A DNA stretch of 64,000 nucleotides from Marinobacter sp. SS13-12 (GCF_030227115.1 NZ_JASSUA010000001.1:744001-808000), one strand, 5' to 3'. Shown: positions 9,656 to 18,320, numbered from the stretch's first letter. Program-made: numbers and translations. The notes: generated from the letters alone by a model not told the origin.

Positions 9656-10153
9656 TCAAAGCACCGAAAGCGCCTTCTCATAATCCGGCTCATGCTTGAT
9701 GTCATCCACCAACTCACTGTGAAGAACCTTGTTGTCCTCATCCAGAACCACCACCGCGCGGGCACAAAGGCCGGCAAGTGGCCCATCCTGAATGGCAACG
9801 CCGTAATCCTGCTGAAAGCTGTAGTTGCGGAAGCTGGACAGGGTGATAACGTTTTTCAGGCCTTCTGCACCACAGAACCGGCTGGCTGCAGGGGGCAGGT
9901 CAGCCGAGACAACCAGCACGACGGTGTTGTCCAGGTTACTGGCTTTCTCGTTGAATTTGCGGGTGGAAGTGGCGCAGGTCGGGGTGTCGATGCTGGGGAT
10001 GATGTTGAGGATCTTGCGCTTGCCAGCCCACTTGTCGAGGGTGACGTCTTCCAGACCCTGAGTGGTGAGGGTGAAGTCGGGGACGGTGTCGCCCGGTTGC
10101 GGGAAGGTGCCGCTGACGGTAATCGGGTCGCCGCCCAGTGTTACGTTGCTCAT
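9656..10153 (-). CDS. tpx: Thiol peroxidase (Tpx-type peroxiredoxin)
   Basis: The 165-residue product is the normal length for Tpx. It has the peroxidatic site [17 protein letters not shown] and the resolving cysteine in [11 protein letters not shown], so it is an atypical two-cysteine peroxiredoxin that reduces hydrogen and organic peroxides using thioredoxin. I chose the ATG at 10153 ([10 protein letters not shown]) because AGGGAG lies 8 bases upstream; an upstream in-frame ATG at 10195 has no such site. It appears to be transcribed alone. Confidence 0.95.
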   Translation of the reverse strand: MSNVTLGGDPITVSGTFPQPGDTVPDFTLTTQGLEDVTLDKWAGKRKILNIIPSIDTPTCATSTRKFNEKASNLDNTVVLVVSADLPPAASRFCGAEGLKNVITLSSFRNYSFQQDYGVAIQDGPLAGLCARAVVVLDEDNKVLHSELVDDIKHEPDYEKALSVL

Positions 10154-10254
10154 TTGAAACTCCCTTTGCTGGCCTGATGGATTTGTGTTTAACAACTTAC
10201 TCTGTGTAGTTCATTTTGGATGCTTTTTCATCCATCAGCCTGGTTAAATGGGTG

Positions 10255-11460
10255 TCATGCGGGCTCGAATCCAGGAGCCGGGTGCCGTTGTACCAGCAGC
10301 AGGTAACTGGCCAGCGCTGCGACGGCACAGACAGATATGGTGGCCGCCATCACCAGAGAGGTGCCGTCGTGGTAGTGCCCAACCAGCATGCCGATAGCGG
10401 CTGCCACTGCCATCTGGGTAAAGCCGAAAAGCGCCGAGGCAGCGCCGGCCATGTGGGGGAAATTGGCCAGGGCGCCGGCCATGGTCTGGGGCAGGACCAT
10501 GCCAACGCCGATCATGAACAGGGTCTGGGGCAGGATCACAGTCCAGACACTGTAGACCTGTGCGACCGCCAGCGCAGCCATCAACCCGCCACCGGCAACG
10601 GAAACAATCAGGCCCCTGACCAGAATCTGGTCTGGTACAAGCTGGCGGCCCAGGCGAATGGCGACCAGGTTGCCGACGATGTAACCGGCGACGATACAGG
10701 CGAAGAACAGGCCAAAGTGCTGGGGCTCAACACCCAGAAAATCGATCAGCACAAACGACGATCCTGACAGAAACGCAAACAGGCCGGCGAACGCGAGGGA
10801 ATTGGTCAGTGTGTAGCCCAGGAAGCTGATATCGGAGGCAATCGCCCGGTAATTCCTCAACAGGCTGCCAATGCGCAGGGACTGCCGGTGTTCCGGATGC
10901 ATAGGCTCGGGAATACCAACGGCAACCACCACCGCCATCAACAGCGCATAGCCACCCAGTGCCAGGAAAATCGACGGCCATCCCAGCCCGACCACCATAA
11001 ACCCGCCAATGGTCGGGGCGATGGCCGGCGCCAGGGCCATGATGCTGGCGAGGATCGCCATGATTTTTGCGGCCTCTCGCGGCGAATAGATATCCCGCAC
11101 AGCCGCACGGCCCAGCACAGGCCCGGCAGAGCCACCAAGGGCCTGCAGGAAGCGGGACAGAATCAGCGTTTCAATGTTGGTGGCGAGGGCACAGATAACA
11201 CTGGCCACTGCAAACAGCAGAAAACCGCCAATCATGATGGGCTTGCGGCCAAAGCGGTCCGCCAGTGGGCCACAGATCAACTGGGCAAAGGCGAAACCTG
11301 CCATGTAGATGCTCAACGTGAGTTGAACCTGCCCGGTACCGGCTGAGAGGGATTCGCCCATACTGGGCAGTGCAGGCAGATACATATCGATTGCCAGAGG
11401 CCCGAGGGCCACGGCGGCTGCCAATAATATCGTTGTCCATACACTGGTGAGTGCGAGCAT
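10255..11460 (-). CDS. Bcr/CflA-type MFS multidrug exporter
   Basis: The 401-residue, 12-helix protein has MFS motif A in LICGPLADRFGRKPIMIGG and the Bcr/CflA pattern LAIDMYLPALPSMG in helix 1. FVLIDFLGVEPQHFGLFF is also typical of this group. It should export a drug-like or sulfonamide/bicyclomycin-type compound by proton antiport. A ribosome site AGGAACGG precedes the ATG. Hairpin element C ends 26 bases upstream of the start, so it would be in the leader of this gene or in the trailer of the LysR gene upstream. Confidence 0.9.
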   Translation of the reverse strand: MLALTSVWTTILLAAAVALGPLAIDMYLPALPSMGESLSAGTGQVQLTLSIYMAGFAFAQLICGPLADRFGRKPIMIGGFLLFAVASVICALATNIETLILSRFLQALGGSAGPVLGRAAVRDIYSPREAAKIMAILASIMALAPAIAPTIGGFMVVGLGWPSIFLALGGYALLMAVVVAVGIPEPMHPEHRQSLRIGSLLRNYRAIASDISFLGYTLTNSLAFAGLFAFLSGSSFVLIDFLGVEPQHFGLFFACIVAGYIVGNLVAIRLGRQLVPDQILVRGLIVSVAGGGLMAALAVAQVYSVWTVILPQTLFMIGVGMVLPQTMAGALANFPHMAGAASALFGFTQMAVAAAIGMLVGHYHDGTSLVMAATISVCAVAALASYLLLVQRHPAPGFEPA

Positions 11461-11486
11461 TTCCGTTCCTGCTTAACTCTCGAAAC

Positions 11487-11593
11487 GCAGCGGGTGGGCC
11501 GCCCCTCTGAAACACGCTGTGAATACATCCCTGTACGCTCGGCTCCGCCATCCCTGGCTCCGCACGGTTTCAGAGGGGCGGCCCACCCGCTGC
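11487..11593 (-). repeat. Long-hairpin intergenic repeat, copy C
   Basis: Arms at 11487-11513 and 11567-11593 are perfect 27-base inverted repeats around a 53-nt core (11514-11566). On the minus strand the core begins CGTGCGGAGCCAGGGATGG. It contains GCCA-GGGA-TGGC and TACA-GGGA-TGTA mini-hairpins. The stretch GTACAGGGATGT equals the RUACARGGAUGU CsrA selection consensus. It lies between codirectional LysR and MFS genes, core in the sense orientation. Confidence 0.92.
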
Positions 11594-11681
11594 TCCCTGA
11601 ATCTATGGTGCAAGTCTACGCGTTAACTGAAGGAGGATAACGGCTGCTGTTTTCATACAATGTATGAACAAAACAGATGGG

Positions 11682-12593
11682 TCAGGTGTTGAGGTCGTTC
11701 ATTGTCGCGGCTACGCCATTAACGTGATTGCGGATCCAGCGGTGGGCAGGGTCATTCTGGTTGCGCTTATGCCAGAGCATCAGCAGCGTAAAAGGCTTGT
11801 AGTCAAAGGGCAGGGGTACGGAGGCAAAATCTTGCAGTAAGTGTTCACTCATGCGTTTCGGTGCAGTGGCGAGCATGTCGGTTCCGCGCAGGAATCCGGG
11901 CAGGCCGGAGAAGTTGGACACGGTGACTGCCGTACGCCGGGTAAGGCCGCGGGCGGAAAGGGAGTCTTCAAACGCTGTTTTCTCACCGGTGCCGAACAGG
12001 ATGCCGATGTGATCAGCCTTCAGGTAATCTGCCAGGGATTCAGGTGCTTGCCTGTGAACCGGGTCGTAGAAGACCACCATGTGATCCGCCATCAGCCCTC
12101 GTTGCATGATGTCTGTTGCTTCCGGTGCATGGGGCGAAATAATCAGGTCGCACAGGTCCTTGCGCAGCATGTCGGCAGTGGGTATGCCGGACGGGATTAC
12201 CTGCAGGCGGATGCCCTGCGCTTCACGCCGGAGGACCGACAGCAAGCCGGGCAGCAACAGGTCACGCTGGTAGTCGTTGGCGGCAATGGTGAAGGTGAAT
12301 TCGGCGCTGGCCGGGGTGAAGGGCGGGCCGGAGGACAGGGAGTGGAGGTCGTCCAGTATCTGGCGTATGTGAGGGCCAGCTTGGACGGCGTAGCGGGTAG
12401 GCACAATGCCGCGGCCGGATTTCACGAACAGGGCATCGCCCAGGGCCTGGCGCAAGCGGTCCAGGGTATGGCTGACCGCCGACTGGCTCACTCCGAGGCG
12501 TACGGCTGCCCTGGACACACTGCCTTCGTCCAGCACGGCAATGAAGGTGCTGAGGGAGCGGATGTCCAGGTTGAATGTATCAATGGGGTTCAT
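11682..12593 (-). CDS. LysR family transcriptional regulator
   Basis: The 303-residue protein starts with a LysR winged helix-turn-helix (LSTFIAVLDEGSVSRAAVRLG, cited from residue 15 as LSTFIAVLDEGSVSR; then SQSAVSHTLDRLRQALGD). A periplasmic-binding-like effector domain follows (FTFTIAANDYQRDLLLPGLL). The effector is unknown. It is divergent from the HAD dehalogenase gene, with a perfect 14-base palindrome between them, so control of that gene and of itself is the natural guess. The MFS exporter lies downstream on the same strand, beyond hairpin C. Confidence 0.92.
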   Translation of the reverse strand: MNPIDTFNLDIRSLSTFIAVLDEGSVSRAAVRLGVSQSAVSHTLDRLRQALGDALFVKSGRGIVPTRYAVQAGPHIRQILDDLHSLSSGPPFTPASAEFTFTIAANDYQRDLLLPGLLSVLRREAQGIRLQVIPSGIPTADMLRKDLCDLIISPHAPEATDIMQRGLMADHMVVFYDPVHRQAPESLADYLKADHIGILFGTGEKTAFEDSLSARGLTRRTAVTVSNFSGLPGFLRGTDMLATAPKRMSEHLLQDFASVPLPFDYKPFTLLMLWHKRNQNDPAHRWIRNHVNGVAATMNDLNT

Positions 12594-12654
12594 GAATGGG
12601 AGTGTACTTCAGAACCGGGGGTTCCCAATAGGGCTATCGCAGAGTCGTTATTAT

Positions 12655-12668
12655 TGAATGTACATTCA
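12655..12668. promoter_or_regulatory. Probable LysR operator palindrome
   Basis: TGAATGTACATTCA is a perfect 14-base palindrome that contains a T-N11-A LysR box. It lies 61 bases before the LysR start and 61 before the HAD start, in the centre of the divergent gap. This symmetric placement fits autoregulation plus activation of the dehalogenase gene. Binding is inferred, not shown. Confidence 0.55.
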
Positions 12669-12729
12669 GGTTTCCTTTAGGCATGGTCTAGGCTGTGACT
12701 AAGCGGACGGCATAACAAAGGAGAGCCCG

Positions 12730-13401
12730 ATGAAACCAATACTGGCGTTTGATGTTTACGGAACCCTGGTGGACCCGATGGGGATGGCTGAACTGCTGGC
12801 GCCGGACGCGGGCGAGGCGGCGGAATCGGTGAGCTCTCAGTGGCGGGAAAAACAGCTGGAGTTTTCCTTTCGCAAGGGCCTGATGCGGATGTACGAGGAT
12901 TTCGGAGCCTGTACCCGCCAGGCTCTGCGCTACGCGATGGCCAGCCATGGGCTAGCGCTGAGTCGGGAGCGGGAGGATGAGCTGATGGGGGCCTATCTTT
13001 CCCTGCCCGCTTTTGACGATTCGTTGCCGGCGCTGAAGTCACTGGAGGGGGATTATCTGATGTATGCGTTCTCAAACGGCACCTATCCGGCGCTGGAGAA
13101 GGTGCTGGGGCACAATGATTTGCTGGCGATGTTTGATGGGCTGGTGTCGGTGGATGATATCAAGAGCTTCAAGCCGGACCCGGCGGTGTATGCCTATGCC
13201 CGGCGGGCGACGGGGGCGATGGATCAGCCGTTGTGTCTGGTGTCGAGCAATGCCTGGGATGTGATCGGGGCCCGGGCGGCGGGGTTGATGGCGATCTGGG
13301 TGCAGCGGGATCCTGGTAAGGTGTTTGAGGACTGGGGGATTCAGCCTAATGCGGTGGTTCGCAGTCTTTCGGAGTTGCCTGAGACCTTGGCCAGCCTCTG
13401 A
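12730..13401 (+). CDS. L-2-haloacid dehalogenase-like HAD hydrolase (type II)
   Basis: The 223-residue protein has the four HAD motifs: the nucleophile in FDVYGTLVD (Asp9 in the type II pattern), the serine in YAFSNGTYPALE, the lysine in IKSFKPDPAVYAYA, and SSNAWDVIGARAAGL as the final acidic motif. These match haloacid dehalogenase type II, which would hydrolyse L-2-haloalkanoates to D-2-hydroxy acids. GGAGAGCCCG precedes the ATG. It is divergent from a LysR regulator and convergent with the PhaC-like gene, with hairpin D between them. Confidence 0.88.
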   Translation: MKPILAFDVYGTLVDPMGMAELLAPDAGEAAESVSSQWREKQLEFSFRKGLMRMYEDFGACTRQALRYAMASHGLALSREREDELMGAYLSLPAFDDSLPALKSLEGDYLMYAFSNGTYPALEKVLGHNDLLAMFDGLVSVDDIKSFKPDPAVYAYARRATGAMDQPLCLVSSNAWDVIGARAAGLMAIWVQRDPGKVFEDWGIQPNAVVRSLSELPETLASL

Positions 13402-13417
13402 TTTTCTGGTGGCTGCA

Positions 13418-13524
13418 CGGCTCGGGAAGGGTTATCCAAAACACGCTCCTTCGGCACATCCATGTGGCGCTTGGGCTCCGCCATCCATGGCTCCGCACAG
13501 TTTTGGATAACCCTTCCCGAGCCG
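13418..13524 (-). repeat. Long-hairpin intergenic repeat, copy D
   Basis: Arms at 13418-13442 and 13500-13524 are perfect 25-base inverted repeats around a 57-nt core (13443-13499). On the minus strand the core differs from copy F by one base. The two mini-hairpins are GCCA-TGGA-TGGC and CACA-TGGA-TGTG. It lies between the convergent HAD and PhaC-like genes, so in the sense orientation it would be in the trailer of the PhaC-like transcript. Confidence 0.92.
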
Positions 13525-13572
13525 CGCGTTCAACTCTTGTGATGGCCGTCCGATGTTTGGCGGTCAGGTGAT

Positions 13573-14736
13573 TCAGTCCGATCTTTCAGCCAGCCACTCC
13601 GCCATTTCCAGCCAGCTTTCCTTTGGCGCCTTGCTACCGGCAAGAATACCCATGTGGCCGCCGGGGGTGACCCGGAAGGTGACGTCCTTTGAGCTGACGT
13701 GGTCTTCAATGCGCCTGACCGCGCCCGGTGTTGCCAGGGTGTCGCTGTCGCCGGCGATGGCGAGTAAGTTGGCGTTTACGTTTTCCAGGCGGGCAACGTC
13801 TTCGCCGATCTGGATCTGGCCGCGGGAGAGGTCGTTGTCGATCCACAGGCGCACCACCGCGTCCTGAACGATGCCGCCGGGGTAGGCGACCATGCGGTCG
13901 AGGAAGGCGGAGGTGGTGGCGTGGCTGGAGACGAATTCGCGGTCGCCCAGGCGGACGATGAGTTCCCAGTAGCCCATGACGCTGCCGATGGGGTTGGTGA
14001 GTTTGAAGCCGATAGTGTTGGCCCAGCCGGGGGTGTGGAACCAGTAGGGTTTGACGTCGTGCAGGCGGAAGCCGGTGCGTTTGCGGATGAACTCGGCAAC
14101 GTCGGATACCCGTTGGTACATCAGCCCCATCAGGCCGGAGGCGTGGCTGTCGATGGGGGAGCCCAGCACAATGGCGTTGCGGATGTGCTGGTCGCGGCTG
14201 AGGGCGGAGTAAAACAGGGTAAACATTCCGCCCAGGCTCCAGCCGTGCAGCGAGAGCTCCTGCTCCCCGCTGTGCTCCCGCACCCGGTTCAGATACGCCG
14301 GTAGCAACTCCGCCACGTAGGTGTGAAGGTTGTAGTGACTGTGCTGCCGTGTGGGCACGCCCCAGTCGATCAGGTATACCTCAAACCCCTTTGCCCGCAG
14401 GAATCGCACCAGGCTGCGCTGGGGAAACAGGTCGTAGATCAGCATGTTGACCGCCAGTGGCGGCACGATCACGATCGGTGTTCTGTGGGGCGTGCGCTCC
14501 ACATCGATCATCTCGCCATCCAGCTCAATAAAATCCTCGGCCAGTGGCGGATAATAACGAAGGCTCACCAGGCCATCGGTGTGCAGTGTCTCGAAGGGCG
14601 TCTGCCCCGCCTGGACCAGACTGGCGGCGCGGAACACTCGGTCAAAGGCGTTACCGGCGTAAAGCGCCGTCTGTCGGGTCAGCCCCGAGGCTTTGTTGAT
14701 GGCGTATTTCAACGGGTCGGGCATAGAGGTTTCCAT
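13573..14736 (-). CDS. PhaC-like alpha/beta hydrolase with serine at the nucleophile position
   Basis: The 387-residue protein resembles polyhydroxyalkanoate synthases: PIVIVPPLAVNMLIYDLFP, FEVYLIDWGVPT, MGYWELIVRLGDREFV and the GGHMG histidine near the C-terminus. The nucleophile elbow reads LHGWSLGG, however, whereas true PHA synthases have cysteine in G-x-C-x-G-G. It may therefore be a hydrolase rather than a polymerase. The ATG at 14736 has a poor ribosome site; ATG at 14724 (MPDPLKY) follows GGAAACC and may be the real start. No phaA, phaB or phasin gene is nearby. Confidence 0.8.
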   Translation of the reverse strand: METSMPDPLKYAINKASGLTRQTALYAGNAFDRVFRAASLVQAGQTPFETLHTDGLVSLRYYPPLAEDFIELDGEMIDVERTPHRTPIVIVPPLAVNMLIYDLFPQRSLVRFLRAKGFEVYLIDWGVPTRQHSHYNLHTYVAELLPAYLNRVREHSGEQELSLHGWSLGGMFTLFYSALSRDQHIRNAIVLGSPIDSHASGLMGLMYQRVSDVAEFIRKRTGFRLHDVKPYWFHTPGWANTIGFKLTNPIGSVMGYWELIVRLGDREFVSSHATTSAFLDRMVAYPGGIVQDAVVRLWIDNDLSRGQIQIGEDVARLENVNANLLAIAGDSDTLATPGAVRRIEDHVSSKDVTFRVTPGGHMGILAGSKAPKESWLEMAEWLAERSD

Positions 14737-15064
14737 AAAAAATCATTCGCTAACGTGTTCTGAATAAAGATGGGCGGTTGGCACGCAAGTCTGATCGTGC
14801 AGGTATGAAAGCCCTTTCCCGGACCGTGCATTGCCATGGATGGCAATGCCGAGCCCCCATGGATGGGTTCACGGCGTGTCCGGGCAAGGGCTTTCATACC
14901 TGCGCAGCCACCAGTGTCGGATAAGACTAGACTATTCGCCCGGGCCATAACTATGGCAAGAACGTCCACCCCCAATGGCAAACCGGTCACTTAAGGCCAC
15001 TGCCCAAACGCGCCAACCATTGGTATCATTCGCCCATTGCAAAAAAACCAACAACAGGACAACC
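14737..15064. other. Divergent intergenic region with hairpin E
   Basis: This 328-base stretch separates the PhaC-like gene from the acyltransferase. It holds hairpin element E at 14799-14903. The remainder has a weak TATCAT hexamer about 40 bases before the acyltransferase ATG; I see no convincing matching -35 hexamer, protein or RNA gene. A reading frame beginning at 14975 in front of the acyltransferase looks like an untranslated leader. Confidence 0.6.
14799..14903 (+). repeat. Long-hairpin intergenic repeat, copy E
   Basis: Arms at 14799-14824 and 14878-14903 match at 25 of 26 positions around a 53-nt core (14825-14877). The first mini-hairpin is a 9-bp stem closed by TGGA (GCATTGCCA pairing with TGGCAATGC). 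The second is CCCA-TGGA-TGGG. The core aligns best with copy C. It lies between the divergent PhaC-like and acyltransferase genes; the core reads in the acyltransferase direction. Confidence 0.9.
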
Positions 15065-15961
15065 ATGCTCAGCTTCCTGCCAGCCCCGGTCATCGGCGTA
15101 CTCAGCTCCATTCTTCTTGGTCTCAACACCCTGTTCTGGTGTCTGCTCCTCTACATCCCGGCCATCTTCAAGCTCATCATCCCCCACAAAGGCTTCCGCG
15201 TGCTCTGCACCAAGGCGATCATCTGGATTTCCGAATCCTGGGTGGCCTGCAACACTGGCTGGATGAAGCTCACCCAGAGTACCAGGTGGACGGTGCACGG
15301 TGATGAGAAACTCAAACGGGAAAGCTGGTACCTGGTTCTCAGCAACCACCAGAGCTGGGTCGACATCTTCGCCATGCAACGGGTATTCAACCGCCGGGCG
15401 CCGTTTCTCAAGTTCTTTCTCAAGCAACAGCTGATCTGGGTGCCGGTGATTGGCCTGGCGTGGTGGGGGCTGGATTTCCCGTTCATGAAACGCTACACCC
15501 GTGAATACCTGATCAAGCATCCCGAAAAGCGCGGTGAAGACCTGAAAGCCACCCGCCAGGCTTGCGAGAAGTTCCGCTATACCCCGGTCAGCATCATGAA
15601 TTTCGTGGAAGGCACCCGCTTTACCCAGGCCAAGCATGACCAGCAGAAATCAAAATACACCCATTTGCTGACGCCCAAAGCCGGCGGTGCAGCCTTTGTG
15701 CTGGATGCCATGGGCGACACCATTGAAACCCTGGTGGATGTAACGATTGCCTACCCGGGCGGTGCTCCCAGTTTCTGGGATTTCATGTGCGGGAGGGTCC
15801 GCGAAGTGAAAATGGAGATTGACACCGTCGCTATTCCCGACCACCTCAAGGGGCGGGATTACGCGACCGATGCCGAGCATCGCAAGAACGTGAAAAACTG
15901 GCTGGCGGAACAGTGGCGGGCCAAAGACGAACGCCTGTCGAGGCTGCTTGAGCAGAGCTAG
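15065..15961 (+). CDS. 1-acyl-sn-glycerol-3-phosphate acyltransferase-like protein (YihG-type)
   Basis: The 298-residue protein starts with a membrane anchor (VIGVLSSILLGLNTLFWCLLL). The acyltransferase blocks follow: SNHQSWVD (the H-x4-D catalytic motif, near residue 95), then FPFMKRYTREYL and NFVEGTRFT for glycerol-phosphate binding. It should transfer an acyl chain to lysophosphatidate or a related lysolipid in the inner membrane. The ATG at 15065 follows AGGACAACC; the longer in-frame ATG at 14975 has no ribosome site. Its stop overlaps the next, convergent, gene by 4 bases. Confidence 0.88.
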   Translation: MLSFLPAPVIGVLSSILLGLNTLFWCLLLYIPAIFKLIIPHKGFRVLCTKAIIWISESWVACNTGWMKLTQSTRWTVHGDEKLKRESWYLVLSNHQSWVDIFAMQRVFNRRAPFLKFFLKQQLIWVPVIGLAWWGLDFPFMKRYTREYLIKHPEKRGEDLKATRQACEKFRYTPVSIMNFVEGTRFTQAKHDQQKSKYTHLLTPKAGGAAFVLDAMGDTIETLVDVTIAYPGGAPSFWDFMCGRVREVKMEIDTVAIPDHLKGRDYATDAEHRKNVKNWLAEQWRAKDERLSRLLEQS

Positions 15962-16161
15962 CTGTTGTCGTCGTCCTCAACCTCATCGGGGTGCTCTTTC
16001 TTGTAGCGCTCCCACTCTTCCCAGTCGTGTGGCGTACCGGCATGGGGCCGCTTCAGATGCTTCGCGTGTTCTATGGCATTGTGGCGCAGGCTGTGGTCCC
16101 GCTCCTCGTCTTCCTCTTCGAAGCCGTACTTCTTCAGGAATTCCGTTGGGCTGATAGGCAT
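15958..16161 (-). CDS. Small acidic hypothetical protein
   Basis: This 67-residue protein is highly charged (EEEDEERDHSLRHNAIEHAK; C-terminus EVEDDDNS), with no membrane segment or cysteine. A strong ribosome site, GGAGG, lies 9 bases before the ATG, which supports real translation. I do not recognise a domain. It is convergent with the acyltransferase and lies downstream of the RNase II gene on the same strand. Confidence 0.65.
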   Translation of the reverse strand: MPISPTEFLKKYGFEEEDEERDHSLRHNAIEHAKHLKRPHAGTPHDWEEWERYKKEHPDEVEDDDNS

Positions 16162-16231
16162 CCGGATTCACCTCCGTAACGAGTAAGTGCCCGTCTAACT
16201 ATTACTACGATGGTGCTCCGGCGCCGGATTT

Positions 16232-18232
16232 TCAAGCGTCGTCTTTGCTGTCAGGCCCGCTGCCTGAAGCGGAAGCGTCGGCTGACGGTTCCACCAGTTT
16301 GAACAGGATCTGTTTGCGCTCGTCATCCACGCCGGCAAAGGTGACGGTCGCGGGCTGCTCAAGCTGGAAGGTTCGGCCATTCTTGTTGTGAACCAGCCGC
16401 AGGGTGACCGGGTCGAAGCTGAACTTGCCTTCCAGGGTCTTGCAGCTGACGAATCCTTCCAGCCCGTTGGCGTCGAGCCTGACGAAAAAGCCCGAGGGGG
16501 TTGTGCGGCTGATGACTCCTGTCATCGCGTCCTCGCCCAGGGTCCGGGCAAAATCACTCTTCAGCCAGCTCTCAAGACTGTTGGCGGCCTGCCGCGCCCG
16601 GAACTGGGTCAGTTGCAGTTCGGCCAGTTGTTCGTCACTCAGATCGCTCAGTGGCTCCTGCCACAGGATCGACTTGATCAGCCGGTGCACGTGAAAGTCG
16701 CTGAACTTGCGCAGCGGTGAGGTAAAGGTGGTGTAGGCGGCCAGCCCCATGCCCTGGTGGGGCGCGGGGGTAAACGACAGCTCGGCACGGGCGAGCTGGC
16801 GGGAAATGATGGCCTTGACCGGCACTTCCGCGTCCAGCCCTTCGGTCTGTTTCATCAGGTCGCGGAAACCTTCGGCGCTGGTGGCGTCCACCCCGGCGAG
16901 ATCAGGCGCATAGCCTTCCAGCAGCGCCCGAATGTTATCGGCGCGGTCGTCACGTAAGCCGGGATGCTGGATGAACAGGCCCTTGTCCTGCTGGCCCAGG
17001 AAGTCCGCCGCGCAGCGATTGGCTGCAATCATGCACTCCTCCACCAGCCGATGGGCCTCGTTCTGCACGGAAGGCTCAATCAGGCGTACCCGGCGGTTTT
17101 CATCCAGGCGCAGACGGAACTCCGGGCGGTCGCCGTTCACCAGCGCGTGTTCACTGCGCCATTTGCGCAGGGACATGGCAACCTGATGGAGCTGATCAAG
17201 GCTGTTGGAAACGGTGTCCGGTAACGCCTTGACGTCATCGGCTTCACGGCCTTCGATCAGGTTGGACACCAGTTCGTAACTGAGCTTGCCGTGGGAGCGG
17301 ATCACCGCCTGGTGAAAGCTGTACTCGCCCAGGCTGCCATCGTTGTTGACCTGAAGATCACAGACCAGGGCAAGGCGCTTTACATCCGGCATCAACGAGC
17401 ACAGGCGGGTGCTGAGGGTGTCCGGCAGCATCGGCAGCGGCTCACCAGGGAAGTAGATCGCGGTGGCGCGGCGGAAGGCTTCCTGCTCCGCCGGGCTGCC
17501 TGGCTCAACGACCGCGGTGGGGTCGGCGATGGCAATAGACAGTCTCCAGCCGGTAGCGTTGGGTTCGGCCAGCAGGGCGTCGTCCATGTCCTGGGTGCCG
17601 GGGCTGTCGATGGTAACATAGGGCTGATCGGTGCGGTCTTCACGGCCCTCACCCCTGGCTTCGATGACCGATTCGTCCAGCGCCTCGGCCTGTTTGCTGA
17701 CAGCTTCCGGCCAGGCATCCGGCAGGTTGAAGGTGGCAACCGTGAAGGAGCGCTCGATGCCGGCCTCGCCGGCCTTGCCGATTACTTTCAGGATCTTGGC
17801 CTGGCCCTTGCCGTCCTTGATCGGGTGTTTGTGGATGCGGCAGTAGATGTAGTCATCGGGCTCGGCGTTCTGGCGCTCTTTCGGCGGGATGAAAATCCAG
17901 CGGTTGATGCCCGGTGTTTCCGGCACCACGAAGTGCCCCTTGCCTCTCACCAGGTAGCGGCCCACGAAGGTGTCCAGGTTGGTTTCCAGCAGTTCGTCCA
18001 CCACGCCCTGGGTCTTGCCCTTGTCGCCTTCCTGCTCGGCAACGGTAACCCGGTCGCCCGGCAGAACTTTCTGCATCTCTTCCGGCGGCAGGAAGACATC
18101 CCGGCCTTCATCCAGTGCTACAAAGCCGAAACGCCCGTTGGTGGCTTTGACAGTGCCGGGAAACACCACCTTGTTTTCTTCAATATCGGACTTCAGCTGG
18201 CGCAACTGGCTGAGGGCGTCGGCGTTGAGCAT
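16232..18232 (-). CDS. rnb: RNase II family 3'-5' exoribonuclease
   Basis: The 666-residue protein carries OB-fold cold-shock domains at the N-terminus (FPGTVKATNGRFGFVALDEG), the catalytic RNB domain with TIDSPGTQDMDDALL (the Mg2+-binding aspartates) and YTTFTSPLRKFSDFHVHRL, and a C-terminal S1 domain (TGVISRTTPSGFFVRLDANG). Its length and motif variants fit RNase II rather than the longer RNase R. It degrades single-stranded RNA processively. The C-terminus is a low-complexity Ser/Asp tail. It is transcribed alone. Confidence 0.93.
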   Translation of the reverse strand: MLNADALSQLRQLKSDIEENKVVFPGTVKATNGRFGFVALDEGRDVFLPPEEMQKVLPGDRVTVAEQEGDKGKTQGVVDELLETNLDTFVGRYLVRGKGHFVVPETPGINRWIFIPPKERQNAEPDDYIYCRIHKHPIKDGKGQAKILKVIGKAGEAGIERSFTVATFNLPDAWPEAVSKQAEALDESVIEARGEGREDRTDQPYVTIDSPGTQDMDDALLAEPNATGWRLSIAIADPTAVVEPGSPAEQEAFRRATAIYFPGEPLPMLPDTLSTRLCSLMPDVKRLALVCDLQVNNDGSLGEYSFHQAVIRSHGKLSYELVSNLIEGREADDVKALPDTVSNSLDQLHQVAMSLRKWRSEHALVNGDRPEFRLRLDENRRVRLIEPSVQNEAHRLVEECMIAANRCAADFLGQQDKGLFIQHPGLRDDRADNIRALLEGYAPDLAGVDATSAEGFRDLMKQTEGLDAEVPVKAIISRQLARAELSFTPAPHQGMGLAAYTTFTSPLRKFSDFHVHRLIKSILWQEPLSDLSDEQLAELQLTQFRARQAANSLESWLKSDFARTLGEDAMTGVISRTTPSGFFVRLDANGLEGFVSCKTLEGKFSFDPVTLRLVHNKNGRTFQLEQPATVTFAGVDDERKQILFKLVEPSADASASGSGPDSKDDA

Positions 18233-18320
18233 GAACAGAACCTGACTGGATAAAATTTGAATGTTGTTGCGGAGTATACCGGTTATGACGGTATGAGTCA
18301 GACCTGTTACGCGTGGTTAA

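Noticed and set aside
10217..10234. TGGATG/CATCCA hairpin between tpx and the MFS gene
   Set aside because: Only 6 bp and no T-run in the right place for the MFS transcript; too weak to call a terminator.
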